Source of the DNA: Limnanthes douglasii subsp. nivea
Lineage: Eukaryota; Streptophyta; Magnoliopsida; Brassicales; Limnanthaceae
Direction of reading: 5' to 3'
DNA: 64,000 nucleotides
NCBI GenBank assembly: GCA_036936605.1
Contig: JAUPFV010000002.1
Span: 316,588,893-316,652,892 of the forward strand
Below the pieces are notes generated by a model. It had not been told where the DNA came from. It did no database searches and saw nothing but the letters and a program-made list of their open reading frames with translations. Within the stretch, counting starts at the first letter, position 1, and each line of letters opens with the position of its first letter. Made by a program: the position numbers and the translations under genes. Positions 34,135 through 44,170 of this stretch are shown here, one piece after another.

Positions 34135-34463
34135 TGATGAGGGCGGAATTCGCCGATTCAAGTCATAGGGGTTAAAATGCAATAAACGACATTTGATGTA
34201 ATTGATAAAGTATTCAGACTACTTCGAGGACCAATATGTAAAGATAAAAATAGATGAGGGGCCTCTTTAAAATGTAACGAACGACCCACTAAGAGCTTAA
34301 ATGGGTCCGCCTTATTCTAGTATAAAAGGGTGACCCACTTGCCTAAAAAAGGGCATTGAATATTATTTTTACGATACCTCCTTTATCTCTCTACACTTTC
34401 TCTCTCTAGTCACATCTGGCACAACATCCCAAATATATTCCCTAATCCATCATTGACTCATCA
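34135..34463 (+). repeat. 3' LTR of element C
   Basis: 329 nt, identical to the 5' LTR except at four bases in the segment about 34266-34287. TATA box at 34321-34327. Followed by the target duplication AGCAT. Confidence 0.95.
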
Positions 34464-34537
34464 AGCATGGTGGAGGAAATCATCCCAAGAAAGAAGGTTA
34501 GTGATTTTTGTGCTTATTTTGAGAGTCGGGGTGTTTA
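34464..34537 (+). pseudogene. Continuation of element B gag beyond element C
   Basis: Directly after the right LTR of C and the second AGCAT, the frame reads MVEEII...CAYFES, collinear with ...CKFFES in the gag of C. After about 70 bases the match ends and minus-strand sequence of element D begins near 34590. The rest of B was lost, probably by deletion or a further insertion. Confidence 0.75.
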
Positions 34538-34853
34538 ATGAGTATTTAATTTATTCGATCACCTCATACTATGATCAAGAATCTTGCACTAGACTTTTGA
34601 ATAAAGCATACGATATTATTAAAAAACCCGGACACCTCGTTAAAACCTCCCCGCACCACCAGGTTAGGAAAGAGTATGCCCCTCCCAATATTTACATTGA
34701 AATATAAAAAGGTAAATATTTACAAGAAAGTTTCATTCTAAATATAACCTGAGATGTTCAATGTTCCATACAATGCTTCAATGCTATACTTTCTTTGTCT
34801 TGAAGTTTATACGTCTCTGGCTTGACTTTTTCACATACCACATAAGGACCTTC

Positions 34854-37818
34854 CTAGTTCAGAGCCAACTTTCCAAATTGTTTTTCTTTAGTGTGCAAAA
34901 AGATTTTCCTTAAGAATTTGTCTCCCAATTGAAAATATCTTCTTTTAACTTTGGACGTAAATTTACTCATCACTAAACCCCGATAGTGTGCTATTCTCAA
35001 ATGTGCTTTGGCTCTTCTGGAAAAAATCACACCTTTTGACCTGATTTTTTGCATCTGCCATTATCGTTGGCCAATAGTACCTTACTAATAAGACTCCAAT
35101 GTGCAGAGCCTTCTCCATCGTGCAGTTCGGTTAAAATATTTTGGGATTCTTCAAATCCTAAACAACGCAAGAGGGGTCTGCTAAATGATTTCTTATAAAG
35201 AACTTCTCTTAACACCAGGAAAACACGAGCTTTATATTAATTTTCTTAGCCAGGGATTTATCCGGAGGTAAACATCCATTGGAAATAAACTGAAAAATAT
35301 CATACCTCCAGTCTTTGGGTTAAATGACGGACACTCTAGCATCAAGATCCATGGGTAAGACTCAGAATAGGCTATGGTTGCTAAAGAGTCGCTACAGTAT
35401 TCTCCAATCTAGGGTTGGAGTTGGCGTGCAATATGGCATAACTAGGGCGAGGTATTTAGCTAAGGCATTAGCTAAATGTATTATATTATTTGAACACAGA
35501 GATAATATTCAGCTGATCATAAGTGATTTAATTTCCCAGTCAGTTGAGTCAAAACATTGATTTGGCACACGAGAAGACAATTATGTAAAAAAAATTAATT
35601 TTGGTTCAGATGCAAATAGGTTAAATTGAAGTGCAAAAGGATTGTGAAATGGATATGCAGCTAGAAATAACTTATGGGAGGTCTAGACACAATATGGCTC
35701 AAAGAAATTTGAAGTTGACTCAACGTGGTGGTGGTTGTGGTGGTGGTGGTAGTGGTAGTGATGTTTTTCGTCGTTGTTGTGGAGGCGGTGGTGGTGGTGT
35801 TGATCGTTGTCGTGGTCGTGGTGGTGGTGGTGGTCGTTGTCGTGTTGCTGGTGATGGTGATGGTGGCCGTGGTGGTGGTAGTCTTGGTCTTGGTCGTGGT
35901 GGGGGTGGGGGTTGTGGTGGTGGTCTTCGTCGACGTGTTTATACTATGTACTTTTGAAATTTGCAGCAACTTATCTCAACATGAGCAAATATTTTATCAA
36001 TTGTTCCTTCTTTGCCTCAGATTTCTCCTGAGCATGGTGAATAAGTAGTTGAGAGTCACTCATTAATCAGACTCTTTTCGCACCATATGTAAGGGATAGC
36101 TTGAGACCAGCTTAAGCTGCTTCATATTTAGATTTATTGTTGAAGGCCCTGAAACCAAAACATATAGCCTGGTGCATAGTATCACCATAGGGAGAAGTTA
36201 AACAAATTCCAGCCCCACACCCTATTGTACTAGACCCATCATCAGTTGAGACTACCCATTCCTTTTTAGACTGGTTTTCTTGTATTTTCCCGGGGGGCCT
36301 ATCAACATGAAATTCTACTAGGAAATCAGCCACTGATTGAGCCTTGACTACCGTTCGGAGGGCAAAGTCAATATCATAATCACCCAGCTCAGCTGACCAC
36401 ATGGTCATTCTACTTGATATATCAGCCTTTTGCACAACATTCTTCAGAGGAAAAGACGTTGGAACGACAATGGAATGAGCTTAGAAGTATTATCTCATTT
36501 TTCTTGCTGCGATTACCAAACACCAACTTTTCTAACTTGAAATATCTTTTTTTCAGCATCGAGCAGACTTTTGCTAATATAATAAACCGGACGAGGATAA
36601 TTATCGACTTATTTCACTAGCACAATACTTACTGTATACTTAGACACAACTAAGTATATATAAAGTTTCGCCCCCTGAACAGGTTTAAAGAGAGTCTTGC
36701 GTGAAGACACATGTTTTTTGATTTCAAGAAATACTTGATCACACTGCGGGGACCAATTAAAGTCTTTGGCATTCCTTAATACCTGGAAAAATTGAGCACA
36801 CTTGTTTGATGATCTTGAAATGAACTTGTTCAACGCAGCAAACCGCCTGATTAACCTTTGAACTTGTTTATTGCTCCAAAGAGGGTCCATAGCTAATAGA
36901 GCTTTGAGCTGATCCGGATCAGGTTGAATCCTTTTTTCACTTATAACATAATACAAGAAATTTCCAGACCGGGCCCCAAAAATACATTTCTCAGGGTTTA
37001 ATTTTAAATTGACACCCTCTAAGTTAGAAAACGTCTCTTGAAGATCAAATATATGCGCATCTTCTTTAAGGATTTTTACCATCATGTTATCTATATAAAC
37101 TTCCATATTTCTACAAATTTGACTAGCAAAGGATTTATTTACTAACCTTTGATAGGTGGCCCCAACATTTTTCAATCCGAATGGAATTACTTTATAACAA
37201 TGAAGACCTCTATCCGTAATAAAAGTGGTGTAATCTTGATCCTTCAGATCTACTTGTATTTGGTTGACCCTGAAAATGCATCCATAAAAGACAACAACTT
37301 GTTCCCAGAGGTGGAGTCCACTAACTGATCTATCCGACGAACATGATAAGGATCCTTGGGACATTCCCGATTAACATCAGTAAAGTCAATACACATGCGC
37401 CACTTGCCATTCTTTTTCTTGACCGAAACCGGGTTGGCATTCCATAATGGGTATTGAGATTCTTTGATGTGGCCCATTTTGGTCAAACAATCAACTTCTT
37501 GAACAATTACATCTGATTTTTCTTTAGAGAAAGACCTTCTTTGTACAACTGGTCCAATATCAGCTCAACCGACAGCTTATGAAAAATTACATTAGCAGGC
37601 ACTCCGGTGACATCATCATTGCACCATGCAAATACATGTAGATTATCTGATAAAAAAAGCAACATTTGTTTCAAACTTGGTGCCAACTTGGTACAAATTT
37701 TAACACGTTTACCCTCAACTAGGGAATGAATTTCAACTTCATCTACATGTATTATGACACTAGGATCCTCTATTTGATCATCAATTTCATTCTCATCGGT
37801 GGAAGGCTCCGGTAACTG
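34854..37818 (-). pseudogene. Pol of element D, decayed
   Basis: After TAG the frame reads LPEPSTDENEIDDQIEDPS... and FAWCNDDVTGVP, matching the start of pol in C, then breaks near 37509. RT fragments follow: NPVSVKKKNGKWRMCIDFTDVNRECPKDP (37486-37250 frame) and FGLKNVGATYQRLVNK with YIDNM in place of YIDD (37364-36609). An archaeal-type RNase H part has VSTDDGSSTIGCGAGICL (36435-36112). Integrase N-terminal (SRPLLRCLGFEESQ, HDGEGSAHW) and C-terminal parts remain at 35215-34854, but the catalytic core is gone. The YIDN change and the lost core make it inactive. Confidence 0.85.
35723..35935. repeat. Imperfect (GTG)n/(CAC)n microsatellite
   Basis: About 210 bases of GTG/GGT triplets with scattered interruptions (CGTCGTTGTTGTGGAGG and similar). 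It lies inside element D between the RNase H and integrase remnants. The valine-, glycine- and threonine-rich open frames across it on both strands are by-products. Confidence 0.9.
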
Positions 37819-39735
37819 CTAATCTTTATTAACCTTAACTGTCTCCAAATTTTTTGAGGCAATGGATGTTGCATAACATTCCCTAGCTACCTTCTGACTG
37901 GTTCGGACAACACCTACTTGTCCCTGCACAATATATTTTAAGAACTGATGGGAAATAGAAGCCACAACATGCATCATGGAGAGCCAAAATCTCCCAAATA
38001 TCGCATCATAAGATGTTGGGCAATCCACCACACCATATAATACCCTCACCATTTTCCTGAAAGGCCCTTTGCCCAGTAATACTTCTTCTTCGAATTCTCC
38101 AATCACATCCGTCAAACACCTTGTGAAGCCCACAATAGTTGTGTTTGAACGTTGAATAACCGAGGTGTTTCTCATATGTTTATAAGAACTTAAAAACAAT
38201 ATATAATTGCCGAACTACATGTGTCAATAAGGATTCGGCGTATATCATTCCCTCTTATCGATGCCCTTATCACCACGACATCTTCATAAGGTCCTACAAT
38301 GTCTCTTAGGTCATCCTAATCGAAAACTATGAAAGAGTTGGAGTTTGGTACAGATGTGTGGACGTCCTTCCATCAAATTGGGTAGCCAAGCTGTTGACAT
38401 GTCTCTTTCTTGAAGAAATGGAAGGTGCAGTAATAGTGTCTCCCCCAAATATTGTTAAAGACTCAAAATACTTAACCAGACCAGAAATAGTAGCAGTCTT
38501 GTCAATTATCACTCCTACCCGATTCCTAGTTGGATTAAGATCCAAGTACTCAAAATCCACATCAAATCTTTCAATAATCACCATAACATCTTCTTGTCTA
38601 GATATTCCAGGAAGAACCAAAGGCGTAGCTCGAGGAGTATTGATACTGTATGGTGTATTATCTGGCCTGCTCCCCCCCCCCTTGTTTTTTAACATAGGCC
38701 CTCAATTTACCCATTTCAATGAGGTTTTGCACCTCTTGCTTCAAAGCTATGCAGTCATGGGTATCATGCCCAATGTCATTATGATATTTACAAAAGTGCG
38801 TACTCCAGTTTTCTTTGGGAGACTATAATGCAGTTGGCTTTCTAAAGTGTACTTCATTTTTAGTTTTATCATATATCGTAGCCATACTTTCTCCCAATTC
38901 TGAAAACCACTCAGGTTGAACCCAAGGTCCCATTTTATTTCTAACCTGTTGGTTCTGGTTCTTGTTGGACTAACTCTGTCTGGGTCGGTGAGACCCCTGT
39001 CTAGTTTCCTTCAATATGCAACAATACTGATTAGTTTTTTGTGATGTTGATGTTGCAGTTGTGGATCTGATCTGGCGAGTTACTATGGGCTTCTTGGTTT
39101 ATTCAATATTGATTTGTTTCCTAACTTGATTCAACAACCCCCCAAAGGCCATAGCTTTCTTACGGGTCACAGAATCAGCCAAGTTCGCTGGATTCAATCC
39201 CTGCCTAAGAGAGGTAATTGTCACTTGTTTAAATAAATCTGCTAACCTATTCTTTATATTAACAAACCTGTTGATGTATTATTTTAAAGACTCATTTTTC
39301 TCCTAAGCGCAATGGATTATCGTATCTCCATTATCTTTAAGCTCCTTACTTCCAACGATTTACCTCCAAAAAACAACCCAGAATATGTCAATTTGTTTTT
39401 ATAGATCCCTGAGGGAGACTATTATACTATTTGAGGGCACTCCCCTTGAAGGTTTTAAAGAAATCCCTACACAACAATCTGTCGTCATCGTCAAATTTTA
39501 TCATAAAGTTCTTGAATTGCTCAAGATGGTTGTCCGGATCTTTACTCCCATCGTATTTTTCTATCTTGGAACTGTCAAATATTTTAGGAAGATGTCCGGA
39601 GAGTATTTTTGCGGATAGAGGTGATTGTCTCCAATTTTGGCTATGACTAAATACGATATCTTCATTTGGAGTAGCAAAAATACCTAGTTCGTATTGGAAA
39701 GCAAAGGGATCAATCAACAAATGGTATCTCGACAT
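37819..39735 (-). pseudogene. Gag-protease of element D, decayed
   Basis: The capsid-like part (39735-39427) has IFDSSKIEKYDGSKDPDNHLEQF. The zinc-knuckle-like CKYHNDIGHDTHDC lies near 38770. A block with FDVDFEYLDLNPTRN and KYFESLTIFGGD spans 38695-38327. The protease region (38199-37819) retains TTIVGFTRC and YDAIFGRFWL; its catalytic DTG region falls in a broken stretch. Its frame ends at TAG 37819-37821, and the same frame stays open for about 100 codons into the start of pol. Confidence 0.8.
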
Positions 39736-40285
39736 CAGTGTAAGAAATCATATGTATGAGAGAAAAAACATGTTCATGATGAATAGGATCACAAGAAGTG
39801 TGACCTTATGAGATGAATTGAAGATGGTGGTGAAAGGTAAATGAAACATTCGAATGAAGAATTAAGATCATCAATTCATTTCAAATGTCTACTACATTCC
39901 AAGCATGAAGACCAACATCTTGAGCTTTGGATAACAGTTCGAGAAAGGTTATGATATTATATTAAATGATAATAATATTTTTATAAGAGACCAAGAAAAC
40001 AAAGCCATTACCAATATACCAATGTAAAAAAATAAAATATTTATCCTTAACCTTCAAAGTGACATTACACAATATCTCAATATATGTTATAAAGAGGAGA
40101 CTCGACTATGACATCTTGGATATGGACATCTCAAATTTATAGGATTAAAGTTGCTTTAGAAGAATAAAATTGTGAAAAGGTTGACTTGCATTAACCACCT
40201 ATTCATGTTTGTGAAGGTTGATTACTTGGAAAGTAATTCAAAGTTGGATTTTCAAATTAATCAATCACAATAGTTCAAATTGAAA
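39736..40285. other. Unassigned stretch between elements D and E
   Basis: AT-rich sequence. The part from about 40130 may be decayed copia integrase, but no motif is clear before 40286. No LTR of D is recognised here. Confidence 0.4.
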
Positions 40286-41865
40286 CTTATACACACAGAT
40301 GTTTGTGGACCAATCAAACCAAGATCACTTAGTAATAGTAAATACTTTATTCTTTTTATTGATGATTTCTATAAAAATCACGGGTATACTTTTTGAAATA
40401 AAAATCTGAGGTGGTCGAGAACTTAAAAAAAGTTCAAAGCCCATGTTGAAAATGAAAGTAGTTTTATGATCAAAGTTATGAGACCCGATCGGAGAGGAGA
40501 ATTTACATCCAATAAAAATTCAAATGTATTGTTGTGGAAAGTTTGGTAGAAAAAAACGTATAGTCAAAGAGTCATAATTGATTATGATGAGGTATTTGCT
40601 TTAGCTGTCTGTCTAGGAACTATTAAAATACTTATTTCATTGGCGGCACAGAACAAGTACATGATACACTAAATTAATGTCAAACCAACCTTCTTAAATA
40701 GAGACTTTTAAGAATAAGTTTACATTAAGAAACCAAAAAGATTCATAGTCAATGGAGAAAAAGAAAAAATCCTAAGTATAAAGAAGAAGCTCTACGGGTT
40801 CAAAAAAGAACCAAGAGCTTGGAATACTCGAATTAATAAGCACTTCAAGGAGAAAAACTTCATCAAGAGTCCATAGGAGCATTCACTTTATATCAAAATC
40901 CAAAAATACAATATAATGATTCTGTGATTTTACGTAGACGACTTGATATTCACGGGTAATAACTCAAGCATGATTGATGAGTTAAAAAAATGATAAAGTT
41001 GTTTGAGATGACATATATTTGATTAATATCTTACTATATCAAAATATAAGTAAAACAAGAAGGTAATAGAATCTCAATTACTCACGAAGGAAATCTTCAT
41101 GAGGTGCTTAAGAAGTTGAAGATGAATGATTTGAACCCAGTTAATACCCCAATTGAATGTGGAATCGAGTTTTCAACAAATGAGAAGGGACAAAGAGTGG
41201 ATCATACACACTCTAAGAGTTTGGTTGGAAGCTTACGATATTTAACACACAAAATTCTTGATATCCTATATGCAGCCGGAGTTGTTAGTCGTTACATGGA
41301 GAATCCAACTACTACTCATTTCAAGGCAACAAAAAGGATCATTCGTTATATCAAAGGTACCATGATCTATGACCTATATTACTTTATTTTTAACGACTAC
41401 AAACTTGTTGGATATAATGATAATAATTGGGATGAGACGTAGATGACCGAAAGAGCACAAGTGACGTTATGTTCTACATTGGAGATATGACTTTCACATG
41501 GATGTCGAAGAAGCAACTTATTGACACTCTTTCTATTTGTGAAGGAGAGCACATAGTAGTTACTTCATATATTTGTGATGTTTTTTTGGTTAAGATACCA
41601 GTTAAAGGAGCTAAGTTTGCCACAAGAAGACCCAACTAATATTTTTGTGGATAAAAAATCGACAATAAATTTAGCTAATAATCGAGTTTTTCATGATCGA
41701 AGTAAGCACATTGACACTCATTATCACTACATGAGAGAGAGAGAGAGAGTGTTAACAACAAAGATGGTCAATTGGTATATGAAGATACATGATCAAGTAT
41801 CCGCTATTTTTACCAAGCTCTCAAGTGTGAAGACTTTATCGAGACGAGGAATATATTTCGAATAA
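40286..41865 (+). pseudogene. Element E: decayed Ty1/copia pol fragment
   Basis: Integrase residues [10 protein letters not shown] and YFILFIDDF appear at 40286-40370. RT follows after a large deletion: VYIKKPKRFIVNGEKEKIL and LYGFKKEPRAWNTRI (about 40720-40830), then FYVDDLIFTGNN at about 40925-40960. RT end and RNase H come next (NPVNTPIECG, KSLVGSLRYLTH, 41104-41442), then FVDKKSTINLANNRVFHDRSKHIDTHYHY and a DQVSAIFTK end (41575-41865). The order integrase then RT is diagnostic of copia. Frames are broken at several places and no LTRs are visible. Confidence 0.8.
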
Positions 41866-42220
41866 AGAAATCAAGTTTAAAATGGGGTGTTGAAAACTAA
41901 ACTTGACTTTGATGGTTTGATACCAATTATTGATCTAAGTTCTAGAATCTCTCTGGAACCATCTATCTCCTTGAGATTTTGTAGATTACTCCATATCTAA
42001 ATAATACTTTTATATAATTGTAAATTTTTTTATTTTTAAATTTAAACTTAAAAAAAAAACTATCCAAAACCTCCAAAATCAGTGATCCAACAACTTTTTA
42101 TAAATAATAAAAATAAACCATTGAATGAATACAAGAACATGAACCACATATTACCAAAATACCTAAACATAGCACTTCATTAAAAACCCCACTGTTTAAT
42201 AAAGACCACTCACTAAAGAT

Positions 42221-44010
42221 TCTTGATGTCAAATTTAAAGAGAATGAAGTGTCCGGAGCTAACTAAGCGAATGAAGTTTATGCAATAGTAGGGGCGGAAC
42301 CAAAATTCGAATTTAGGATGTGCCAGAAAAATATTTGGAATGATCCAAGTTTCGAACCCTTAACTACTTATTTTTAGAATTTGGGGTGGTCCATGACATA
42401 CATGACCACCCTTTTGATCTGCCACTATGCAATATACATAGTCACCCGTACATGTGAAGGAAAGCCTAAACTATTAGATGAGAGCAAACCACCATCTACG
42501 AAAGAGTTGTGGACAAGAGTTATCATACGAAATGATTTGGTTCGTGCACTGGTCTTCTATTTGTTTATTATTTATGCTTGTTATTGGATGAATTTTATAG
42601 TGCATATAGAGTTTAGTTGCGTTGTTTGATAATTCACTATAGAGAACCAGTATGGAGAAAATATCGTGCCCCATTGATGCTGATATCATTTCTTACCCCC
42701 TTTAATATGCAGACTTCATGATTTTATATCTTAACTTAGGTAATCTTTTTTTATTATTACTACTACACTCTCTAGTATAATCTTTAGTAAGAGTAATTTA
42801 CTTTTATTTCCACTTTATATTATACGTAAGAGAAAGGTTGACGAGTCGGCACTCTAAAACTTTAGATGATTAAATCGTAGTTGACTATCCTGTTTTTTTT
42901 CATCTACTATTTTAGTTTGAAAATCATTTTGGATTTGATAAAATTTATAAATTCAGTTTATGGAATCGGAAAAAAATCACGTGTCAGGGGCTAAATTTAT
43001 AAATTTTACCAAATCCATAATATGAAAGGATGATTTCAAATAATACGACTACATAGATAAAAAACAGGATAGTCGAGAGACTATGCAATTACGTAAGCAT
43101 TACAAAAACATAGGATAAAATGAAATGTAAAATGCGAGATTAGTGTTTTTTTTTGCTTGAATGCGGAATACAAAACAAGAGAAAACGAAATGTAACACCA
43201 GAATGAAATGAGAAATGTGAGATCAATGTAATTTTCTTTTATGTATGTGAGAAATAAAAAAAGGCAAAATATGAAACTAGGGTAAAATGAAATGCGCAAT
43301 GTAAAACTATTGTAATTTGTTTCCTAATTGTGAAATATGAAACCATAAAATGAGAAATACGAAATCAGGATAAAATAAAATACAAAATACAAAACCTATG
43401 TAATATTTTTCTAAGTGCGAAATGCGAAACTAGAATACGAAATACAACATGTGAAACTAAGGTAAAACGAAATGTGAAATGCAAGACTAATCTATTTTTT
43501 TTTGCGTAACTACGAAATACGAAATCAAAAAATGAGAAACCAAAAAATCCAAAATGCGAGAGTAATGTAAAAAAAATATATTATTATATTTATCTAAGTG
43601 CAAAATTTGAGACAAGTGTAAATTTTGTTTCCTAAATGTGGATTGCGAAATAAAAAAATACAAGATGCGAAATCAGGGTAAAATGAAATGCAAAATGTGA
43701 AACCAGTGTTAAAAAAAATTAAATCTGAAATATGAAATTAGAAAATGTGAACCTCAAACGAGGGTTAAGTAAATTATGAAATTAAAGACGAGTGAAAAAA
43801 AAATATATTTATGTGCAAAAGGCGAAACCAGAAAATGTCAAATGTGAGACTATGGTAAAAAAAAAGTGAAACGCGAGACTAGTATAAAGAAGTTTTTTTC
43901 CTAAATGTGAAATGTGAAACTATAAAATACGAAATGTGAAACTAGGGTAAAATAAAACGCGAAATGCAAGAGTAATGCGAAAATACATTTTTCATCTTCT
44001 TGCTTAGTTT
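42221..44010. repeat. Repeat unit F1: gene-like leader plus degenerate GAAATGCGAAA array
   Basis: 42221-42720 matches 55800-56130 over several hundred bases, including a coding-like block EGKPKLLDE-KPPSTKELWTR. From about 43080 to 43990 the DNA is a loose array of AAATGCGAAACYAGGGTAAA, GCGAGACTAGTGTAA and TTTTTTGCCTAAGTGCGAAA-like blocks, with a rough super-period near 100 bases. At its end (43985-44010) is TACATTTTTCATCTTCTTGC, which in copy F2 lies before the leader. No transposon protein is recognised. Confidence 0.7.
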
Positions 44011-44014
44011 GTCA

Positions 44015-44170
44015 CTGAAGGATCAAGAGCATACTACGTAGATAAATATAATAAGGAATATGTTTATAACAAGGCATACTACGTAGATAAATATAATAAG
44101 GAATATGGACTGACAATAATTTGGACTGATATGCTAAATAAACATATTCGTTATTGTCTTAAGGAATGTA
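44015..44170. repeat. Local duplications at the F1/element G junction
   Basis: GCATACTACGTAGATAAATA and its continuation to AAGGAATATG occurs twice, about 43 bases apart. The upstream piece TGTCACTGAAGGATCAAGAG reuses words found in the RT of element G (44190-44220). This is patchwork sequence at a breakpoint, not a gene. Confidence 0.65.

Larger units (their letters stand above)
23836..34463 (+). mobile_element. Element C: young, nearly complete Tat-type Ty3/gypsy retrotransposon
   Basis: Two 329-nt LTRs (23836-24164 and 34135-34463) begin TGATGA and end TCATCA. The 5-bp duplication AGCAT lies at 23831-23835 and 34464-34468. By eye the LTRs differ at four positions (about 1.2%), which points to insertion within roughly the last million years under usual plant rates. 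Order: 5' LTR, primer site, gag, protease, UAG, reverse transcriptase, degenerate RNase H, archaeal-type RNase H, integrase, 85-bp tandem repeats, antisense gene, polypurine tract, 3' LTR. Gag and the antisense gene carry inactivating stops or shifts, so this copy is probably not autonomous. Confidence 0.95.
34590..39735 (-). mobile_element. Element D: decayed minus-strand Tat-type gypsy copy
   Basis: Read on the minus strand, gag starts near 39735 and the post-pol untranslated sequence ends near 34590. That untranslated stretch matches the one after pol in A and G (TGTAAATATT...GGGGCATACTCTTTCC, a GGTGGTGCGGGG-like block, GAGGTGTCCGGG). No LTRs are found at either end. Many stops and shifts and a missing integrase core show long decay. 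A (GTG)n tract expanded inside it. Confidence 0.85.

Noticed and set aside
35661..35969. Threonine-, valine- and glycine-rich open frames
   Set aside because: They are the three readings of one GTG/CAC microsatellite and carry no domain.
43050..43990. A CRISPR-like or regular short-repeat array
   Set aside because: Spacing and unit sequence are irregular, there are no unique spacers, and the context is a plant nucleus.
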